A stretch of DNA of 64,000 bases, taken from positions 1 through 64,000 of the forward strand of contig NZ_JBHSGP010000012.1 of NCBI RefSeq assembly GCF_042654525.1, in the 5' to 3' direction. Shown one piece after another: positions 60,066 to 64,000 of this stretch; positions within the stretch are counted from its first letter, which is position 1; every line of letters begins with the position of its first letter. The DNA is from Geojedonia litorea. Its GTDB lineage: Bacteria > Bacteroidota > Bacteroidia > Flavobacteriales > Flavobacteriaceae. A model generated the notes under the pieces. The model was not told the origin of the DNA, searched no databases, and was given only the letters and a program-made list of their open reading frames with translations. Position numbers and translations under genes: made by a program.

Positions 60066-61234
60066 AGTTTTCGGCGCTTCTTCTCTTGTTTCAAAAGATT
60101 GAGTTCTCTGCTTGTTTGACCAGCTACCGAAGTATTCTCTTCTGCCCTACGAATGAGATAAGGCATCACATCTTTCACGGGCCCAAAAGGCACATATTTA
60201 GCTACATTATAGCCTAAATTAGCAAGATTAAAACTAATATGGTCACTCATACCGTATAACTGACCAAACCAAACTCTATTGTCTTCTTTTGCAATACCAT
60301 ATTTATCCATGAGATCCATGGCTAAATAGCAACTGTACTCATTATGAGTACCCACAAACAATGAAATGTCCTTCAAGTTATTAAGAATATAAGCTAGTGT
60401 TTCGTTAAAATTAGTGTCTGTAGCTTCTTTAGATTCGCAAATTGGCGAAGGATATCCTTTTTCTAGAGCACGTTCACGCTCTTTTTCCATGTAGGCCCCA
60501 CGAACAATTTTCATCCCAATGCTAAATCCTTGTTTTTTAGCACGTTGATGCAATCCTTTTAAATACTCTAAACGATCCCAGCGATATAATTGCAAGGTAT
60601 TATAAACAACTGGCACACTAGTATTATACGTTCGCATCATCTCTTCAACCAAATCATCTGCTGCATCCTGCATCCAACTTTCTTCACCGTCAATTAAAAC
60701 TTCAACATCTTTTTCTTTGGCCAATTTACACACCTTATGATAACGTGCTACTATTCTATCCCATTCTTGCTGTTCTTCAGTGGTAAATGTTTTACCTTCA
60801 CCTTTCTTTCGATACAAATAAAAACGACCAAAACCAGTTGGTTTAAAAACAGCGATAGGCATAGCATCCTTTTCATGTGCAAAATTGATGATCTTCAATG
60901 TTTTCTCCATGGCAGCATCAAAATGAGATTCTATCTCCTTGCCTTCAACAGAAAAATCTAAAACAGAGCTTACTCCTTTTTCATACATTTTATCAATAAC
61001 TGATAAACAATCATCTTCATTTACGCCACCGCAAAAATGATCAAATACGGTTGAACGAATCAATCCCTCAACCGGCAAATGCGCTTTTAACGCAAAGTTG
61101 GTAGCAGCTGTCCCTATCCTAACTAATGGTTCATGGGAAATCATTTTAAATAAAAAATAGGCACGCTCAAGTTCTGAATCACTCTTTAGCTGGAATGCGA
61201 TTTCAGTATTATCAAAAAGATGTTCTCTGGTCAT
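60062..61234 (-). CDS. Proline dehydrogenase (monofunctional)
   Basis: The 390-residue FAD enzyme has the PRODH barrel: RSTVFDHFCGGVNEDDC, AVFKPTGFGRFYLYRK, VLIDGEESWMQDAADDL, VYNTLQLYRWDRLEYL, MKIVRGAYMEKERERALEKGYPSPICESKEATDTNFNETL, GTHNEYS and the C-terminal substrate arginines YLIRRAEENTSV. It oxidises proline to pyrroline-5-carboxylate and feeds electrons to the quinone pool. ATG 61234 is used since the TTG at 61267 is upstream of a -7 element. Function is firm; the locus name putA/fadM varies. Confidence 0.94.
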   Translation of the reverse strand: MTREHLFDNTEIAFQLKSDSELERAYFLFKMISHEPLVRIGTAATNFALKAHLPVEGLIRSTVFDHFCGGVNEDDCLSVIDKMYEKGVSSVLDFSVEGKEIESHFDAAMEKTLKIINFAHEKDAMPIAVFKPTGFGRFYLYRKKGEGKTFTTEEQQEWDRIVARYHKVCKLAKEKDVEVLIDGEESWMQDAADDLVEEMMRTYNTSVPVVYNTLQLYRWDRLEYLKGLHQRAKKQGFSIGMKIVRGAYMEKERERALEKGYPSPICESKEATDTNFNETLAYILNNLKDISLFVGTHNEYSCYLAMDLMDKYGIAKEDNRVWFGQLYGMSDHISFNLANLGYNVAKYVPFGPVKDVMPYLIRRAEENTSVAGQTSRELNLLKQEKKRRKL

Positions 61235-61250
61235 GTTATAAAAATATTCA

Positions 61251-61258
61251 CAAAAATA
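61251..61258 (-). promoter_or_regulatory. Putative -7 element of the proline dehydrogenase gene
   Basis: On the minus strand this reads TATTTTTG, a full TAnnTTTG match 16 bases before ATG 61234. Confidence 0.5.
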
Positions 61259-61316
61259 TAGATTCAAAATCTAATATTTTATTAAAAACTGCTTATTTTC
61301 ACGCTCTCATTTAAGA

Positions 61317-62399
61317 ATGAATTTCATGATCTCTATCACGTCAAATACATACGCGGTACACTTTAACGATACTTGTTATAAAGAACTTAATGCCTATTTA
61401 AAGGCGAATCGTTTTTCTTTGATATTTATTATTGTCGACACCAATACTCACGAACACTGTTTGTCGAAATTTATGTCACAACTCGAAACTGACGTGTCAA
61501 TTGAAGTCATTGAAATTGAAGCTGGTGAGCAGCATAAAACTATAGACACCTGTGTTGGTGTTTGGAATGCATTATCTGATTTAGGTGCCGATCGAAAAAG
61601 TTTAATAATTAATCTTGGAGGTGGCGTTGTAACAGATTTAGGAGGTTTTGTTGCCTGTACATTTAAGCGCGGACTAAAATACATTAATGTTCCTACGTCT
61701 CTTTTAGCAATGGTTGATGCCTCTGTAGGCGGAAAAACTGGAGTTGATTTAGGGAGTTTGAAAAATCAAATAGGCGTTATCGATTCTGGTGAAATGGTTC
61801 TGGTAGACACCACTTTTTTAGAAACATTACCGCAAAACCAATTACGATCTGGACTTGCTGAAATGCTAAAGCATGGGCTCATTAGTGATAGAATCTATTG
61901 GAACAAAACCAAAGACCTATCTCAAAACACCTGGGATGAATTACCACAACTTATTTATGAATCAGTACATATAAAACACGAAATTGTTGAAAAAGACCCT
62001 TTAGAAAACAATTTACGCAAACACTTAAATTTTGGTCATACACTAGGCCACGCCATTGAATCATACTTTTTAAGCCATCCTAATAAGAAAGAATTGTTAC
62101 ATGGTGAAGCTATAGCAATTGGAATGATTATGGAGAGTTTTATTTCTTCTGAAATTTTAGGATTTTCAAAAGAAGACTTGTTAGACATTACCAATGTGTT
62201 TAAAACTATTTATGGACATGAAACTATAGAAACTGAAGACCACCAGGCCATTATAGAGTTACTTAAATACGACAAAAAGAACGAACACGGAAACATCAAC
62301 TTCGTACTTCTTGAGGCTATTGGCCAACCAAAAATCGATTGTTTAGTAGACAACACTTTACTTATAAAAGCATTTGAGTACTACAAAAATTTGAATTAA
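61317..62399 (+). CDS. aroB: 3-dehydroquinate synthase
   Basis: The 360-residue protein has IVDTNTHEHCLSKF, EAGEQHKTIDTCVGVWNALSDLGADRKSLIINLGGGVVTDLGGFVACTFKRG, PTSLLAMVDASVGGKTGVDLG, LAEMLKHGLI, LNFGHTLGHAIES and HGEAIAIGM with zinc ligands. It forms the first ring of the shikimate pathway from DAHP using NAD. ATG 61317 or ATG 61326 may be the start. Its TAA shares two bases with the stop of the convergent DinB gene. Confidence 0.96.
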   Translation: MNFMISITSNTYAVHFNDTCYKELNAYLKANRFSLIFIIVDTNTHEHCLSKFMSQLETDVSIEVIEIEAGEQHKTIDTCVGVWNALSDLGADRKSLIINLGGGVVTDLGGFVACTFKRGLKYINVPTSLLAMVDASVGGKTGVDLGSLKNQIGVIDSGEMVLVDTTFLETLPQNQLRSGLAEMLKHGLISDRIYWNKTKDLSQNTWDELPQLIYESVHIKHEIVEKDPLENNLRKHLNFGHTLGHAIESYFLSHPNKKELLHGEAIAIGMIMESFISSEILGFSKEDLLDITNVFKTIYGHETIETEDHQAIIELLKYDKKNEHGNINFVLLEAIGQPKIDCLVDNTLLIKAFEYYKNLN

Positions 62400-62917
62400 C
62401 TATTCAAATACCGCTCTTTAATCACATCACAATGATGGATTTCGTGTCCTATGATGATAAATCCTATAGCTCGAACGGAGATTGGACTGTTACTTGCTGT
62501 CCCTAGTTGTATCAACATTTCATCAGAGAAACTATCAAATAAAGTAACCGTTGCCTGTCTTACAGCCGCATACTCATTCAATAATTGATCCAACGAACGA
62601 TTATTCGCTTTACTTGGTAAAACATAGTCATCTTGTTCAAAACCAGGTAAGGGAGTTTGGTCCTCTCTTGCTATTCTTAATGCACGATACGCAAATACGC
62701 GTTCTGCATCGATAAGATGCTGTATTATTTCTTTAATAGTCCATTTGCCTTTAGCATAACGATACTCAAGTTTCTCATTGGAGATCGATTTCAAAAAATT
62801 AATCGTACGCTTACCACCTACTTTTAGACCACTTTTAAGGTCAAGTCCTGCAGTTTTATCTATATAAGTCCCATAATATGGATTGAATTCACCTGGTTTA
62901 AGATTATCTTTTGTCAT
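62396..62917 (-). CDS. DinB family protein
   Basis: The protein of 173 residues is a four-helix bundle of the DinB/YfiT type, with metal-ligand histidines in WTIKEIIQHLIDAERVFAYRALRIAR and GHEIHHCDVIKERYL. Related enzymes are thiol-dependent S-transferases using bacillithiol or mycothiol. That is of interest because bshA is also in this window, but the substrate is unknown. The start could also be ATG 62923. Confidence 0.87.
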   Translation of the reverse strand: MTKDNLKPGEFNPYYGTYIDKTAGLDLKSGLKVGGKRTINFLKSISNEKLEYRYAKGKWTIKEIIQHLIDAERVFAYRALRIAREDQTPLPGFEQDDYVLPSKANNRSLDQLLNEYAAVRQATVTLFDSFSDEMLIQLGTASNSPISVRAIGFIIIGHEIHHCDVIKERYLNS

Positions 62918-62943
62918 ATTCATTAAAATTAATCATTAAAATT

Positions 62944-62982
62944 AATAAAAAAACCCATGATTACGAATGTAAATCATGGGTT
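62944..62982 (-). terminator. Terminator after the Lrp/AsnC regulator gene
   Basis: AACCCATGATT (62952-62962) and AATCATGGGTT (62972-62982) form a perfect 11-bp stem with a 9-base loop. On the minus strand it runs into GGGTTTTTTTATTAATTTT. Confidence 0.88.
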
Positions 62983-63002
62983 AAATGTTGATTTAAATCG
63001 AA

Positions 63003-63482
63003 CTAAAGCTCATTAAAAATAGTGTGCATTAATCGCTTTTTATCATTGATGCTTTCTTCAAGAGAAATCATACTTTCTGTTCTATAAACCCCTTCTATAT
63101 CATCTAATAAAAAGATAATATCTTTGGCATGTGACGTATTTTTGGCTCTAATTTTACAGAAAATATTGAATTTCCCTGTGGTAATATGGGCAACGGTAAC
63201 ATACGGAATCTCATTGATTCTCTCCAACACAAACTTAGTTTGTGAAGTGTTATGTAAAAATACACCAACATAAGCTATAAACGAATAGCCTAGTTTTTTG
63301 TAATCTAAAGTTAAAGATGAGCCTTGAATGATACCGGCTTCTTCCATTTTTTTAACTCTGACATGAACAGTACCCGCCGAAATGATTAATTTTTTTGCAA
63401 TATCGGTAAACGGAACCCGAGTATTGTCAATTAACATGTCTAAAATTTGATGATCGACCTCATCTAATTTGAACTTACCCAT
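63003..63482 (-). CDS. Lrp/AsnC family transcriptional regulator
   Basis: The 159-residue protein has the AsnC-type helix-turn-helix (LDEVDHQILDMLIDNTRVPFTDIAKKLIISAGTVHVRVKKMEEAGIIQG) and the RAM/effector domain (FIAYVGVFLHNTSQTKFVLERINEIPYVTVAHITTGKFNIFCKIRAKN). These regulators bind amino acids as oligomers. It stands alone between a terminator and the divergent-free M14 gene in the same direction. Its targets are unknown; proline dehydrogenase nearby is a possibility only by proximity. Confidence 0.92.
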   Translation of the reverse strand: MGKFKLDEVDHQILDMLIDNTRVPFTDIAKKLIISAGTVHVRVKKMEEAGIIQGSSLTLDYKKLGYSFIAYVGVFLHNTSQTKFVLERINEIPYVTVAHITTGKFNIFCKIRAKNTSHAKDIIFLLDDIEGVYRTESMISLEESINDKKRLMHTIFNEL

Positions 63483-63506
63483 TATTTTAGTTTATTAAAT
63501 TAAATA

Positions 63507-63514
63507 CAAAAATA
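63507..63514 (-). promoter_or_regulatory. Putative -7 element of the Lrp/AsnC gene
   Basis: On the minus strand this reads TATTTTTG, a full TAnnTTTG match 24 bases before the ATG, so the gene is probably transcribed apart from the M14 gene. Confidence 0.45.
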
Positions 63515-63546
63515 ATAGAATTTTATTGAAGATAATGCATGTATTG

Positions 63547-64000
63547 TTAGATATTTTTCAATATCAATGAGAAATTCTCACTATTTATTGAAACGAAATC
63601 GATTTCGTCACCCACTTTTAGAGGTTCTGAATTTGCCTTTAAGACCTTGTTTTCCTTAGCATTAATCTCCTTATGGCCATAAAAACCATTTAAATCTTCA
63701 ATTTTTTCAACAATGGGCACAAATTGTATGCAATTTTCAATTAATTTCTCCTGAAATAGGATGGCTATATCTAAATTACCATATAAAGTTTGGGCATTTC
63801 TAATAATGATATCAAAAAAAAGCTTTTCATTTTGAGGAATTTTAAAATATTCTTGAAACCCACCTCCTTTAACCTCTACTGTGGCGATATAATGTATCCC
63901 AACTAATAGTGATTTAAATATAAAACGTCTTGTTACCTCTCGTGGGTAGTCCTTAGCATAATGCCCAGCTTCAAAAAGTATTGTGGGCACATTATCACTT
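63547..64000 (-). CDS. M14 family zinc carboxypeptidase, C-terminal part (5' truncated by window end)
   Basis: The frame is open to the window edge, so the start is beyond 64000; an internal GTG at 63990 is not needed. The visible part begins SDNVPTILFEAGHYAKDYPREVTRRFIF, which resembles the C-terminal end of M14 peptidases, where the Glu would be the general base. It is followed by about 75 residues of a small beta-rich tail (KVGDEIDFVSINSENFSLILKN). The zinc ligands should lie in the missing N-terminal part. Assignment rests on this one motif region. Confidence 0.7.
   Translation of the reverse strand, partial: SDNVPTILFEAGHYAKDYPREVTRRFIFKSLLVGIHYIATVEVKGGGFQEYFKIPQNEKLFFDIIIRNAQTLYGNLDIAILFQEKLIENCIQFVPIVEKIEDLNGFYGHKEINAKENKVLKANSEPLKVGDEIDFVSINSENFSLILKNI

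Overview
The window looks like a chromosomal segment from a member of the Bacteroidota, most likely a marine flavobacterium (family Flavobacteriaceae). The evidence is the AT-rich sequence, the TAnnTTTG-type -7 promoter elements, type IX secretion (T9SS) genes (a type B sorting domain, a PorP/SprF protein and the response regulator PorX), bacillithiol synthase BshA, the LpxC-FabZ fusion, HisIE and HisB fusions, and many Bacteroidota-typical domains of unknown function (DUF4251, DUF4159, DUF3817). I see no phage, insertion sequence, CRISPR array, tRNA or rRNA. Most of it is core chromosome.

Layout. 1-1.7 kb: tail of a giant secreted T9SS cargo followed by its PorP/SprF-like partner. 1.8-7.1 kb: HxlR regulator divergent from an NADP-dependent oxidoreductase, two lipoproteins (DUF4251, OmpA), a small membrane protein and an MscS/YbdG channel. 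7.2-11.9 kb (minus): leucine operon leuC-leuD-leuA-leuB. 12.2-22.4 kb (minus): BshA, a GH3/beta-lactamase-fold fusion, SerB, an unknown protein, a pair of HdrB/HdrC-like Fe-S proteins, an MCE protein and a cell wall amidase; the amidase is divergent from the large LPS assembly protein LptD. 25.4-33.97 kb: RidA, an M28 peptidase, GMP reductase, and a run PpiC-RsmE-DUF4159-SpoU methylase-AI-2E permease-class I methylase. 34.0-42.0 kb (minus): complete histidine operon hisG-D-C-B-H-A-F-IE followed immediately by a truA gene, with a leader peptide and attenuator in front. 42.1-52.9 kb (minus): prohibitin, VWA protein, FabG, SucD, the lipid A cluster lpxD-lpxC/fabZ-lpxA-efp-lpxD2, and an HD hydrolase. 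52.9-60.1 kb: PorX, TsaE, a tiny exported peptide overlapping a membrane protein gene, alanine dehydrogenase, a DUF4258-like protein, and a sugar aminotransferase/dehydratase pair. 60.1-64 kb: proline dehydrogenase, AroB, DinB, an Lrp/AsnC regulator and a truncated M14 peptidase.

The strongest structured signal outside the genes is the histidine leader at 41.86-42.04 kb. It has an 18-codon peptide with five His codons in a run of six, a 12-bp perfect terminator hairpin with a U-tract, and a segment of the peptide ORF that can pair with the terminator arm. The last gene of that operon encodes a TruA-type pseudouridine synthase, the family whose loss (hisT) derepresses his attenuation in Salmonella. 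This suggests a feedback loop worth testing. A second candidate for something little described is the 48-codon exported peptide at 55.14-55.28 kb, which overlaps the next gene out of frame and sits downstream of a perfect TACGG-N5-CCGTA palindrome. All assignments are by reading protein motifs and gene order; no database search was run.
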